Assembly (NCBI GenBank): GCA_903917735.1
Contig: CAIXBR010000046.1
Coordinates: 62,001 to 126,000 of the forward strand
DNA from: an uncultured Elusimicrobia bacterium
Lineage (GTDB): Bacteria > Elusimicrobiota > Elusimicrobia > Elusimicrobiales > UBA9959
Reading direction: 5' to 3'
DNA length: 64,000 nucleotides
The notes under the pieces were generated by a model that saw only the letters and a list, made by a program, of their open reading frames with translations, had not been told where the DNA came from and searched no databases. The translations under genes and the position numbers were made by a program. Positions 7,201 to 22,200 of this stretch are shown piece after piece (position 1 is the first letter of the stretch; each line of letters starts with the position of its first letter).

Positions 7201-10200
7201 TACTTCACCGGCTCCGGCTGGGGATTCCTTACGACACTTCCGGCTGCACTTGGCGGCGGAACGCTGAACACCACCAATAACCGATGGGAACATACCTGGA
7301 GCGTAACCCCGTCCACCGGCTGGGTGAACGATTACACTTATGAGATCCGCTACGTGGCCACCGACCTGGCGGGCAACGTCGAAAACCACAGCCTATCCAA
7401 TCCCGGCGTTTCCAGTATGACATTCACTATGGACCTGCAGGCTCCGGCGTCGGTAGCGACTTCCCCGGCTAACGGCAGCATCTACGGCGCCGGTTCCTGG
7501 CAGCTTTTCGGCACCGCTTCGGACAACCAGGGTCTTAACGAAGTGGACCTGTGCCTGAAAAAATCCACTTCCTCGGCTTTTACGTCGCCCTACCAGTACT
7601 GGAACGGCTTGTTCTGGCAGGACGATCCCGGCTATGATATCTGGGTCAGTTCCGCCAACATGCAGTCCCTCCCGGAAAAAACGCTCAGCTGGTCGTATGG
7701 CGGCATAAGCTGGTACTCAGGCACATATCAGGCCAGGTCGCGCGCCCAGGACGACGTGGGCCATTGGCAGAGCGCCATTACAACCAATAGCTTTACCATA
7801 GACATGACCGCGCCGACCGCCAGCATCACGGCGCCGGCCGATGCCGGGGCTTATAACAATGCGGTCAACTCGCTGAACAAGTTCCAGGGCCTGGCTGTGG
7901 ACGATATGTCAGGCATCCCCTCCGGGGGCGTGTCGGTCTGGATACAGGACCTCGGGCCGATAGGCAGCGCCCTGGCCTGGCCCACCACCTACTATACAGG
8001 TTCAGGTTGGGGCACCAGCCAGACGTGGCTTGTCGCCACGGTGGCCAACCCGGGCCTGAAAACCCCGTGGACCTACACCACTCCGACGCTAACCGACGGG
8101 CATAGCTACATCACACAGGTCCGGGCCACTGACGTGGCAGGGAACGTGCAGACGCCTATCAATCAAAACGGGTTCACGTACGATGTTAACTACCCCACCG
8201 CTTCCATAACCAACCCTGTCAACGGTGCTAACCTGAGCGGCCTGACCGACCTCGTCGGGAGTTACAACGACCCTTACCCCGGCTCCAATCCTGCAGCCCT
8301 TCCGGTTAAGATCTCCATCAGGCAGAACTTCGGCTCCAACCTGTACTGGATGGGCTCGGTCGGGGGCTGGGGGAGCAGTACCGAGCAGTGGCTTGACCCC
8401 ACCATGGGGAATGTCACCTCAGACACCACCACCTACACGCAGGCGAACTGGGACTATTCCGACGTGCCGCCATGGGAGAACCAGAAGATCTACCGCATAC
8501 GGGCGAAGGCCGTGGACTCGGCCGGCAACGCGCAGGATGCCTTGGGTGATTCCCATATTTCGGTATCCACGTTTACTTTCGACAACCAGAGCCCGACGGT
8601 TACCCTGTCGTACCCGCTGGACGGGGCAGCCTATTGCGCGGCTAATCCCCCTATCCCGAGTTCCGGCACGGCCTATAAGACGGGCCAGAGCGCGCCTAAT
8701 ACCGGGGTAAGCACGGTGGCGGTGCAGATAATGATGGACCCGGCCGGGACGCCTACCTGTTTCGACGGGGTTTCGGCGTTCGGGGCCTGCCCCGCCTGGC
8801 TGCCGGCGCAGGGGAGCGTGGCGGCGTGGACTTACACCAAGGCGGGGCTGCCCTTCATCAACAATCATTCGTACCGCGTGGACTCCAAGGCCACCGACTT
8901 CGCCGGCAACCCCTCTTCCGTGGTCTCGGCGACGATAAAGTACGAGGTGGATAAGCCCACCTCCGCCATCCTGTCCCCGCTCAACGGTTATACCACCGGT
9001 TTCGCGCAGGTGTCGGGAACCGCCGCCGACTTCACGGAGGCGTACATGGCCGGATTGGGCACTTACACGGTGAAAGTGGCCTTTAAGCGCGAGACTGGTT
9101 CTGAGACGGGCTGGTGGAACGGTTCCAATTTCGCCAACACCAACTCCGCCCCGACCTGGTACGAGGTTAGTCTGGCGACCACAGGGGCCAGTTCCGGCAA
9201 GTTCTTCTATAACCTGGACGGCAATCTTAAGAACTACCTGGCTGATTCGGGCTATCAGAACTCTTCCTACCGCATAGTTACCTGGGCCTATGACCTGGCC
9301 CTTAACCCGGAATACGGCCCCGTAGGCAGCCAGCCGCAGGCCGCCGACGTCCCGGCCGGCGTGGGCAAGGTGATAATTTTCGACAACCAGCCGCCGGCCA
9401 GCCACATAACGCTGCCCGTGCTGCCGTATTATAACAGTCTGCCCGTCATTTCTGGCACGACCGGCGATAATGTAAAGGTGTCAAAGACCTGGTTCTCCAT
9501 CTACAATACAACCCTGAACCAATATTATGACCCTTCGATCCATGCCTCCTGGCCCTGGGCGAGCGGCACCGAGGCTCAAGCTCCGTGGATCTCCCTGCAG
9601 CCGACCGAGACCGTTTACCTTAGCTCGTCGGTTTGGACCTACACCATTACTGATTCCAGCTGGACCAGCGGCGCCTGGTACGACATCCGCGCGAAAGCCG
9701 TGGACATCGTCGGGAATTACGATACGACCTACACCACGGCCACTTTTATGTTCGACAATGTGGCGCCCGTCTCCACGGTGACCGTGCCGGCGGACGGCAG
9801 CTACCTGAATTATATGCCCTCGCAGGTGAAAGGGACCAGTTTCGACGCGGCTTCGGGAGTTGTGGCCATAAATATCTATGTCACGCGCGACGCCGCGCCG
9901 CAGTATTGGAACGGCCTGGCGTGGGACGTCAATCAGCCTACGCTTTCGGTGAACAATCCCACGCTGGACACATGGGACTGGACGATATCTCCCACAATGT
10001 TCAACAGCAACGACGGCCGGCGCTTTACTATATTCACCAAAGCCGCGGACGCGGCGCTCAACAAGGAGAACTCCGACGCGTTCTCGATGAAGGCGTCGTT
10101 CGTTTACGACATCTCGAACCCCACGGCCGCCATCACCTACCCGTCGGACGGCGGCTATATCAGCAAGACCGGCAAAATAACCGGCGGCTGCTACGATATT

Positions 10201-13200
10201 CCCAACGGCGTGGTCAAGGACGTCTTCGTCGTCATAAAAGAGACCGCGCCCGGCACCAATTACGGCAAATACTACAGCGTGAACGGCGCCTCCTGGACCG
10301 CGGCCAACACGGTGAACAACGTTCTCACGTACGGCACGCTCAGCTCCGGCGCCACCTGGTGGCAGCTTAACACGCCCTCGCCCTGGCAGAGCGGAGAGGT
10401 CTACGAGATCTACGCCTGGGACGTGGACAAGGCCGGCAATTACCAACTTGCCTATTCCACTGCCGCCAACGTGAAAGCCGACTTCACCAACCCTCTTTCC
10501 ACCGTTACCGACCCCGGCAACGGCGCCGCCCCCTATTCGGACCTGACCGTTATCTCGGGCTCGGCTTCCGACGTGGCCCCCGGCACGCTGGCCGACGTCA
10601 AACTGTCCTATTACTGCATGTCCGACACGTGCAACGGCAAGTACTGGGACAGTTCGGCCATGTCCTGGGGGGCCACGGAAAAGTTCTACAGCGCCACCAC
10701 CATAGGCGGAGGCGCCTGGCAGGCCACCGGGGTCTCCACCCCCACCTGGGTGTTCAACAGCGCCAGCGGCGTGCTTTACCAGATCTTTGCCCAGGCCGTG
10801 GACGCGGCCGGCAACGTGACCACCAAGCCCGGAGCGGCGGCCCCCGCCTCCCCGCTGGTGCAGTTCACCCTGTATCCGCCGCGGCCGGTCAGCGCGATAA
10901 CGACCCCCGACGCCGCTACCCCGCATTATCAGCCCGGCCAGGCCATTATCGGTACGGCCATCTACGCTACCACTGTGGCCGTTCGCGTGGTGGATTACGG
11001 CGGGGACCTGACCGAGGGCACCAGCGACGACAGGGTGTGGAACGGCGGGGCCTGGGTCTCCACCACCGTCTTTACCGGCTACACCGGCGTTACTGCTTTC
11101 GCCGCTCCGAACTGGCAGTGGGACATCCCCGACACCAGCTGGAACGGCAACCGCAAATACCGCGTCACCTCCAGGGCGGTCAGCAGCGTGTACATCACTA
11201 CGGAAGTACCGTCCACCAGCAGGGAGTTCGTGGTGGACTCCACGGCCCCGTCCGCCGGCGTTACCATGCCGAACACGACCTTTATACACACGCTGACGTC
11301 TCTGTCCGGCACCGTCTCGGACGCGGCGCCCGGCACGGTGGTGTCCGCCCTCTTCCGCGTGAAGCGCACTTCTGACAGCAAGTACTGGAACTGGGTGGCG
11401 TCCACTTTTACCACGTCCGGGGCCAACACCGACCTGCCGGCCAGCTCGTTCGTCTGGGACGACGTGCTGAAGACCGGCACTATCGGCTATACCACCACCT
11501 ATTTCCAGGCGAACGTGGTCTTCGAGCCGGACCACAGCTATTCCGAGGAGATCTCCGTCACCGACAGGGCGGGCTGGACCACCGCCAACGCCGCCTCTTT
11601 CGCTTTCACCATGGATATAACCTCTCCTTCGGCCAGGATACTTATCCCGTCGACCTCCTCGGTCAACGGCGTGCGCCTGGTGAACGCCATAAGCGGCACG
11701 GCCTGGGATAATTCCGGCTACAACTACAATGTTTCCGTAGCCATCCAGCAGCTCGACCAGACCGGCGCCTGGTTCAGCAACTCCGCCCAAGCCTTCAACC
11801 TGATCCAGACGCAGCCGAACTGGATACCACTGCTTGGCAATACCAGCGCCTACCTGTCGCCCAGCGCCACCAGCTGGATGTACGCGCCCGCCGGCCTGGA
11901 CACGCGCTTTAACCCGTACGACGACGGCGTAAAGTACCTGATAATGGTAAAGGCGCTGGACGTGGCCAATAACGAGCAGGACGCGTTCGGCGTGGGCGTT
12001 TCCTCGGTGGTCATACGCATAGACAAGGCGCCGCCGTCCTCCGCCTTCATCCTTCCGGCGGACGACCTGGACGGCGCAAGCGGCCGCTACAAATCCACGA
12101 ACCTCGGCAAGAACGGCTCCAACTACCTGAACGGAACCGCCACGGACTCCGCCTACCATGTGAACAACGCCGGAGTGGTGGACGGCCGCATCCGCCTGTC
12201 CTACCTGGCGGCCGGCGTCACCTACTATTATAACGGCTCTAACTTCGTCAGCGGTGTTTCCTCGGATACCATGTGGCAGAACATCTCGGTAACCGGCTCG
12301 GCCCCTGCCTGGGCCTGGACCTACGGCCAGAATATAACCTGGCCGAGCCCGGTGGAGCATGAGTACAAGGCCGAAGTAAAGACCATGGACGATTCCCGCC
12401 TGCCCGACGCCAGCGTTGGCGGCAACTGGGAAACCGCGCAGGCGCGCGGCGACAATGTGCGGTATTTCATACTTAACGACTCTCCCCCGTCGGTGCTGAT
12501 AACCACGCCGTCCGTAGTAGCGGTGCGCACGCTGCCCGGCATAGGCGGCACCGTGAGCGCCAGCACAGTCGGCTTCAGCGGGGTGGAGCTGCAGATCTCC
12601 ACCGCTTCCTACGCGCGCTACTGGAACGACAGCACCGGCTTGTGGCAGGCCGGGGCAAAATGGATAACTACCAACGGCAAGCTGGGCGATACCTCCTGGT
12701 ATTACACTATACCGGCGGCCATGCTGGCCGACGACGTGGTATACACCTTCAATGCGCGCGCGCTGGATTATGCCGGCAACTACTCCACGCTTTATGCCAC
12801 CAGTGCTGTCACGTACGATATTAAGGCCCCGAATGTGACCATGTCCTATCCGTTGGAAGGCGCTGCCTATTCGCATATTCTGGTTTCTACGCAGGTGACA
12901 GGCGGAACTACTTCCAGCCAGTTGTCCGCCAATACCGGGGTAAGCACCGTGGCGGTGGCGGTCAGCCAGGTTTCCGGCGGCGGCGCCTATCTCTACTGCT
13001 TCGACGGCTCCACCTTTACGGCCTGCTCGGCGCCGGTTTTCCGGCCCGCGCAGGGAACGCTGCCCAATTGGAATTATACGGAGCCCGGGCTGGCCTTCGG
13101 GAACGACTTCCTGTACAGGTACGATGTCCGCGCTATGGACTTAGCCGGCAACTATTCCTCCGTGGTAGGGGTCACCACCAGATATGACGTGCAGATCCCC

Positions 13201-16200
13201 ACGTCCACGGTGACCTCGCAGGCCGCGGAATACGTCAATACCCTTGCGGCGGTACAGGGCACGGCCTCAGATGAGAGGTACGGGAGCCACTCCTACGAGG
13301 CCGGGCTGGGCACTTATACCGTTAAGGTCGCCATCCGGCAGGTCGGGCGCGACTGGTGGAACGAAGTTACCAAGGATTTCGACCGCGCCGAGCCTAAATG
13401 GTACGAAGCCGCTGTGGACACCGCCCCCGCCACTTACGGCAACTGGGCCTATAGCCTGACGGCGGATATGATCAACACGATCTCAGGCTGGGGCCGCAAG
13501 GATTACCTGATAGTCCCCTGGGCTTACGACCTGGCCCTGAACAGGGAGTTCGGCCCGGTCTCCGGAGATCCGCCCAGCGCAACCGTGCCGCCCGGAGTAG
13601 GACGTGTAGTAAAGTTCGACAACGTGCTGCCCGTGGCCACCGCCACCTCCCCCATAAGCGGCGCCTACGTCAATAGCGTCAATTATATATACGGCGTGGT
13701 CTACGACACCGGCGTCGTCACCGGGGTGCAGGTAATGATAAAGGCCCGCGGCGGACTTAACGGCACTTGGAAAGGGACTTATTTGAACAGCATCTCCGAC
13801 TGGGACGACTCCTCCGGCAAGTACCTAAACTGGATCAACGTCACCCCTGTCAACGGCGCCTGGAAGGTATTGCTGCCGTCCCTGTCCCCGGTGGACAATA
13901 ATAATATTTCCGTCTGGGCGCGCGCCAGCGACCAGGCCGGGAACTGGCAGGCTACGCCGTCGAACACGCAGATAGCGTTCAACCTGAATTCGGACGGCTC
14001 CACCGCGTATTACTTTAATTTCGACGATCTGAGCCCCTGGACTACGGTCACAACTCCTGACCACTACGCCCTCAGCGTGGCCACGGGGCTGATAGCCGGC
14101 ATGTCTTACGAGCAAGGCTCCGAGCCTTCCGGGGTCAACGAGGTGCGCGTGAATCTGCACCGTTCAGACGGGGCGTACTGGAGCTTCGCCAACACCAACT
14201 GGGGCGCGACGTTCGCGGACTTTGCCGGTGTTACCGGCACCACCTATTGGACCAAGAACCTAAGTGTCCTGTCGCAGGACGATGGCTACCAGTACGACAT
14301 TTATAGTTATGCGAAGGACAATGCCCTTAACAACAGCACCGGGGCCTATTATTCCACCTTCACCTTTATAGTGGACATGACCACGCCCACCTCCAAGGTG
14401 ACTTTCCCGGTGAACAACAGCTTCATGGGTTCCGTGGTCTCCATCTCCGGTACGGCCGACGACTCCGTGGAGAACCTGCACGCCGGCGAAGGCTGGCCCG
14501 CCTCCCGCAGCTACGAGTCAGGCTTGACCGCGGGCGGCGTGGAACTGGCCATGCAGAATCTCAAGACCGGGCTGTGGTGGGACGGCGGCGGCTTCAGCCT
14601 GGGCGCGGCGAAGTGGAACACGACCGCCTTTACCGGAACCTCGTCCGGAACCTGGAATTACTCCCTAACCGCGGGCTCGATAGTGGACGGCACTACTTAT
14701 TACGCCATAAGCCGGGCGCGCGATATAGTGAGCAACCTGCAGACGCAGTACACCACCAACTATTTCACCGGCGATACCGCGGGGCCCGCATCGCTCGCCA
14801 CCTACCCTACCGTGCAGATCTCCTCCACCAGTTTTATCTCCGGCTGGGCGCAGGATACACCTCCCGGAGAACTAAGGGTTTCCGGAGTGGTGAACATAGC
14901 GTTGCGGCGCACTTCGCCCTCAGTAGCCTGCTACAACAACACTAACAATACCTGGGATACGTGCCCCAATGGACTATATACCGACTCTAATTCCGACGGC
15001 CTGCCCAATGACCGCCTGTGGTTCTCCACCGGCACTATAAGCGACCCAAAGGGCCAGCCCGGCCTCTGGAGCTGGAATACCGCCGCCCTTAGCTGGTTAA
15101 ACAACGCCACTTACGACGTACAGACCCTGGCCGTGGACAAGGCCGGCAATATACGCACCCGGCCGGGTCAGTCCGTCTATGATCTCACGTTCCAGTTCGT
15201 TTCTGTGTCGGCCAACACCACCATCACCAGTCCCGCCACCGAATGGAGAAATTATACCAGTGCTGCGGTGCCGTCTGTACGGGGCAACGGCGACAACCTG
15301 CGCTCCCAGAACAGCGTGCAGGTGCATATAAAACGCCTCAAAGACCCCGTGGTCTGGTGGGATGAGAACAGCGTTCCCGCCAACAGGGCTTGGCTGGCCT
15401 ACGACACCTATACCTTCGTGAACGCCATAAGCGGCCTCTGGACCATGGACGTTTCGAGCGGTTCCGCCTTTACGGTGGACAACGCCAGCTACACTATCAC
15501 CAGCATCGGATACAATCCGACCGGCGAGGCCCAGGTCATTCCCACGAACCGCAATATAATAATAGACAATACGCTGCCGCAGGGCGCCATGCTTTCCCCG
15601 AACATCCCGTACATAAATTCGATGCCGACCATAAGCGGCACCGCCATAGACCCGGGCCGCACCAATCTGCCTGAGGGTATGAACCGGGTGCTGCTGCGCA
15701 TAAAAGACTTATATTCCGGCACCTACTGGAACGGGGAAAACTTCGGCAGCAGCTTGCTGTCTTCCAGCACCATCCTTACCGCCGGAACCCTGACCTGGAG
15801 CACCGCCACCGCCGTGACGCCGGCGCTGCTGGACGGCCACAACTATACGATCTACGCGAATCCGGAGGACAAGGCCGGCAACCGCGACAACAACGAGGAG
15901 TCCAACTCTGTTCCCACCGAGCCCATCTACACCGTGATCTACGACACCTCCCCGCCGGCCTCCTGGATAGTGCAGCCGGGCCCCTTCACCGTGCTGCGCT
16001 CTCTGCCGTCTATAACCGGCACCGCTTTGGACCCCTACGGCGTTTATGGCGATAACCTGAGGTCGGACCTGGCCAGGGTGGAGCTGCAGATCTACGACCC
16101 GCTGGGTAACCAGTGGTGGCAGGAAAACGGCGCTTCCGGTGCGTTCGGGTATAGCCTTCTTAGTTCCAGCTTCAACATAGTCGCGGGCACCGCTACCTGG

Positions 16201-19200
16201 AGCTATTCGCACCCGTCCCTGTCCTTCACTTCAGGCAAGGCTTACATACTGAATTCTCGCGCGTTGGACTGCGCCGGGAACATGCAGGCCGGCTTCGTTT
16301 CCAATAATTCCTCCGTGACCTTTATCTGGGATAACGACCCGCCGGTGAGCTCCCTGACACATCCGGTGGACGGCGCCAGCTATACGCCGGCGAACATGGC
16401 CGGGGGCAACCCGCTGCGCGGCACCGCCACGGACGGGACGCTGCCTTATATAACCGACCATATTAACAAGGTGCAGATGAACCTGTCGTACCTGCGGTCC
16501 GGCAACACCTATTACTGGACGGGTGTCGCCTTCAGTTCCTTCCCCACTACCGAAGCCAGCTCCTGGCAAGATGTGATGGGGACCGGCGGCTGGAGCTACG
16601 CTTTCGGCAGCGGCAACTGGGTTTCCGACATGCCGTACTTAGTGCGCGTGCGCGCCTTCGACACGGCGCTTCCCTTCTCGGGCCCCAACGGCGGCAACGA
16701 GCAGAACCCGTACACGGCGGCCTCGTTCGTGGTGGACGGCACGCCGCCGGTTTCCCGCGTGTCCACGCCCACCGCCGGCAGCTTCATACAGCACAGCCTG
16801 GACGTGATCTCCGGCACCAGCTTCGCCGGCCTGTCCGGGCAGGCCCTTTCCGGCGGGCTTAATCTGAGGATCTCCCACATGGCCGGCGCGGACGCCTATT
16901 ACTGGAACGGGAAAACCGCGCTTGGCTGGAGCTCCGGCACGCCGGTCGATCTGCCTGTGTCTTATACCTCCGCGGCCTCCACTATAACGTGGACCTATCC
17001 GATACCTCTCAGCTCCTGGGTGGCGCCGTCTATCTCCACGGATAACCACGTATACACCATCTCCATAGCGGGCGTGGATCAGGCCGGCAACGCCGAAACG
17101 CCCGCGTCCATTACCGTCACTTCGGACTTCAACTACCCGGCTATAGGCATCTCTACTCCCGTGGCGGGCGCCGGCGCCTTCTACGGTCCGAACAGGCCCA
17201 CGGGCCAGCTGCTGGGCACCGCTTCCGACAGCCCGTCCGGCATAGTCCCGCCCATAAAGATACAGATCTCGAATCTTTCCGAGCCCGGGTCTCCGAAGCC
17301 TGTGTGGGACGGCGGGGTTTGGACTACCGCTGCCTCTCCCTGGCTTGCCGTCACCAGCCTGAACCCCTGGTCTTTCACTCCTCCTTCGTGGCCGCTGAAT
17401 AAGCGTTTCCGCGTAGATAAATGGGCGCAGGACTACGCCGGCAACCAGGTGCCGGCCTTAACCACTCCGGTTACGGAGTTCATCTACGACGTGAACAAAC
17501 CGTCCAGCACCATAATCACGCCGGCCACGGCTTTCCTGAACGCGTCGCAGACCCTCGCTTTCTCAGGCTCGGCCGTAGATTGGGTCAACAATGTAGCTAC
17601 GGAGGCCATGAGCGGATTGGATCCGAGCGGAGTGTCGGTGGAGATAGTGGAAGCCGCCGCCAGCAAGGTTTTCGACGGAACCAGCTTCAAGGACCAGGCG
17701 GATCTGCCGGAGTCCTGGCACACGGCCAAAATTACTCCCGTGACATCTGCTGGGAGTGTTATGGGCGTGAACATAATTTCAGGGGTCACCTGGTCCTATC
17801 CTAACCTGACCGACACATGGCCGCCGCCCCTGGTGGACGCCAGCACCTATACCGTACGCGTGCGCTCCCTGGACCGTTCCCAGAACCTGGAGGATTACGT
17901 AGAGAAGTCTTTCTGCTATGACGCCTCGGCGCCCACGGCTACCATAACCATGCCGGGCAATTACGCCTACGCCAGCATGCCTTCCATCTACGGCACGGTG
18001 GCCGAGAAGGTCAGCATGCTGAACCCCGTAGACGGCATACAGGTGGCGCTGCAGCTTGCTGCCGACAACTCGTTCTGGGACGGCGTCGACTTCATTTCCA
18101 CCGGAACCGCCATGTATTGGCGCAATGCCGTTCTTGTGAATTCCGACAACTGGATCTACTCCAACGCGAATTTAGCGACCTATCTTGCCACCCAGAAGAC
18201 TACTGCTTACTCGCGGCAATTCAACGTCTATGTCCGCGCCAAGGACGTGGTCGGGAATGTTTCCAGGCCGGATACGGCGCCCTCGGCCAACCCGGTGGCG
18301 TTTACGGTAGACCCTATAGTTCCGACTTCAGCTATCACCTATCCCGCAACCGGCTACCTGAACGCGCCGATATCATACCTGGGCGGCACCGCAACCGACG
18401 CCAGCAACGGCACGCCTTCCGGCCTGAACAGGGTGCAGGTGCGTATTTCAAGGCTGGACTCCTCCGGCGTCAGGACCTATTACCACTGGGGGAACCAGAA
18501 CTGGACAGCTGCCACCTGGACGTTCATGCCCTTTGACGGGGGGACTATCGGCGCCTGGACAAAATCCATACCGCCTTCAGCTTTCACCGCTTCCCCTACG
18601 CCCGGGAACAACGCCGACGGCTACCGCTTCGAGCTGCAGTCGGAGGCCATGGATAATACCCAGTCCGTCAACGGCGGCCCCAACACCGAGGTGGCCTACG
18701 CCACTTTCACCTTCCTGATGGACTTCAGCACGCCGACGGCTTCCATACAGCAGCCTGCGCAGCTGAGCTATTTCCGCTCCCTTGCCGCACTTACCGGCAC
18801 CGCCTTCGACCCTGTTGTCGGCGGGAATACCCCGTCCGGGCTGCAGTCCCTAGAGTACGACCTTACCGATACCGACGTTAAGCCGAACAAGTATTGGAAC
18901 TTCAATACCAAGCTGTGGCAGGCCGGCTATATTTCTACCGTTACCTCGCCTTCCATGAGCTGGACCATGTCGGGGTCGATACCTTCCAACGCGACCACGG
19001 GCGCCGCCTCATGGGCCGTGGGCCGCTCCAGCGCCACCTATCTGCTGCGCGCCAAGGTCATGGACAATGCCGGCAACGTTTCCGGGTTCAACCTGAACTA
19101 TTCAACCTTTACGCTTGACCTGATACTGCCGGATTCGCTGATGACCTTCCCGTCCGTGGAAGGCGGCGCACTGGTCACTATCTCCACCATAACAGGCACG

Positions 19201-22200
19201 GCCACCGACTTCACCTCGGGAGTTTCCACCGTGCAGATACGCATACAGCAGTCCACGGCCGCGTACCAGGATCCCAGTTGTTCCAACGGCGGGCTGGACG
19301 GCTGGTACTGGAACGGGACCTCCTGGCAGAGTTCCGAGATCTGGCTGGGCGTGAACCAGTTCACTTCAGCCAATTCTATCTCCTGGGAGTACGACCCGGC
19401 GCAGTCCGACGGCAAGACCCCTTTCAAGGCGCAGTGCTACTACGTCATACAGTCCAGCGCCGTGGACAACGTGGCCAACGGCGAACTTTCGCTGGGCTAC
19501 CGCCGGTTCAAGTACACCCCGCCTCCCGCGGGCACCAGCGTGCTGGTGCCGGCGAACGGCAAGTACTACAAGGCCCTCAGCCTTGTGAGCGGCACGGCCA
19601 ATAGCGACACCAAAGAGGTCGCCCTGCAGCTGTACAGCTACAGCTACAACAAGTACTGGGATTTCTCCAGCGCTTGGCAGGTTGCCGTGACCTCCGTCAC
19701 CATCCTCGTTCCGGGCGGCGGGTCCTGGAGCCAGATGAGCTCCCTGCCCGCGCTGGTAAGCGGCTCTTCCTATACCTTCACCTCCATAGGCAAGAGCAAC
19801 GACAACGTGGACGCGACGCCGGCCGTGAACACGGTTTATTTCGACACCCAGAAACCCTCGGCCTACGTGCAGCTGCCGGCCGTGGCCCAGGTTTACTACA
19901 ATAGCCTGCCCAAGCTGGGCGGCACGGCCATAGACCCGCCCGGCACCACTCCGCCGGCCGCCGGTGTGAACACCGTGTGGGGGGAACTGTACGCGGTGAA
20001 CGGGCCCCAGACCGGCAAATTCTGGGATAACGCCACCTCCAATTTTACGACCGTCTGGAACCAGACCGGCAACCCGGGCTCCTACTTCGTGGCTGTCTCT
20101 TCCTGGGAATATACCGTCAGCTATCCCACCGCCGCCTTCTCCAACGGGGCGCAGTACAGGGTGCGCGCCAAGGCGCTGGACAACACCTATAACAACTCCG
20201 CCTTCTCCGGCACGGAATCGGATTTCACCGCGGACTTCCTGTCCGGCGGCATTATATTCAACTATGACATAACGGTCCCCACCGCCGTGGTGACCTCGGT
20301 GTACGCGGGAGAGAGGCGCTCAGCGGTTGTTGTAGCCAGCGGTACGCTAATAGAGGACAACGTGTTGGCGAACAACATAGGTTACCAGCCCGGCACGCAG
20401 ATACAGGGCGTGAGGGTGAAGATCAGGAACAATTATACGGGATTCTACTGGGATACTGTTTCGGGCTGGCTTCTAGCTCCCACGTCCTGGCCTTCCGCCA
20501 CGGTGTTCCAGTCCTCCTGGTCCTACACGCCTTCGTTCACCTGGAGCGACAATACCTGGTACACCGTCACGGCCGAAGCCACCGACAAGGCCGGGAACGT
20601 GCAGACCAACTTCACAGGCAACGGCTCTTCCGTGACCTTCGCCATGGACCAGATCCCCCCGACCGTGGCGGTGCTGACCCCCGCCGCCGGTTCCAAGATC
20701 TCGTCTGTGAACTCTCTCACCGGCACGGCCGACGACCCCAATTACGCCACTAATTCGGGCATAGCCGGCGCTGCCAATATTCAGGCGCAGGTCTCTTATC
20801 TGCTTGGCGCCGACACCTATTACTTTGACAACTCTACGGCGTTCTCCTCCTCCAGCCTGACCGATATAAACTCCTGGTACAACGCCAGTATGTGGACCCT
20901 GCAGGGCCCGTCTTCCGGGACCTGGCAGTACTCTCCCTCCGGCCTGCACAACGCCGTGGCGGCGGGGGGGGACCGGGTGTATCGTTTCCGGGCGCGCGCC
21001 CAGGATGACGCCGTGCCGGTTCCGAATCCCGCCTCGAAGATGGACAACGTGGTCACCAACGCCAACGTTATCTATGACTTCACCAAGCCCGTCTCCAGGG
21101 TGACCTACCCGCTTGAAGGCTCCAGGGTAAATGCGTTGACCACCATAACCGGCACCGCGCTGGACAACCTGGCCGGTATTTCAACTAAGGGCCAGATAGC
21201 GGTGAGCATAGCCGAGGTCTCCCCCGCCGCGGGCAACTGGAACGGAGTTTTCGCCGGCACTTTCACCCTTACTTCGGAAACTTTCCAGCCGCTCAGCGAA
21301 CACACCATCGGAACTTCGTACAATACCGGTACCGGGGTCTGGAGTTTTGCTATTTCGCCTACCATGCTGCGCGATGGCTACACGTACCGCATTAAGGTGC
21401 GCGCTTCGGACGATGTCTCGCCCTCCAACTTGGAAACCGACATCTCCTCCATCACCTTTACTTACGACAAGACGGCGCCGCTGGCCAATATTTCCTACCC
21501 TGTGTCCCTGCCGGCTTCCGGAGCCAATCTCAACGTCCTTTCCGTGGTGGCCGGCACCGCCTACGAGGAGTTCGGTATAAAGTCGGCCTCTATCGCGGTT
21601 GCGGAGGTGGGCCCTCCGGTCCTTTACTACGATACCCAGACCTCGACTTTTAGCTCGGCCGCGGCTAAGTGGATAACTGCCACTATCCCGGGCACTCAGA
21701 CCGGCCCCAACTATACCTGGACCGCCGTTCCGCCGCCGTTGACGGACAACAAGGTCTATAATCTGTATGTCGCGGCCAACGACGTGGCCGGCAACGTCTT
21801 TACTCTGGCTTCGCCGGTGGTCATACGCTATGACATTACGCCGCCCGTTTCCAATCCGACCACTCCTCCGGACAACGTCTTTATAAAGCAGCTTTCGGCT
21901 ATATCCGGCACCGCCGCGGACCTGAATTCCAACCCCTCCGGTGTTTCGGGGGCACAGCTCAAAATACGCAGGGGAGACGGCGCGTATTGGACCGGCTCCA
22001 TCTGGGGTTCGGAGACCTGGCTTGACCCTGCTCCGGTGGTCCTTGGCGCCTGGACCAAGACCACGCAACTGCCGCCTTCCGATAATTTAAACGGTTTCCA
22101 GGACGGGCTGCTTTATACCGTCCAGACGCGCGCCTACGATATAGCCGGCAATACGGAGCCGGTCCCCATGGCCGGCAATTCCTTCCGGTTCGACGTCTCG

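Noticed and set aside
9481-12876. Minus-strand open frame of 1131 codons inside the giant gene
   Set aside because: Its composition (Gly/Arg/His/Val-rich, no domains) is the usual antisense shadow of a GC-rich repeat gene. The plus strand shows consistent Ig-domain repeats throughout.
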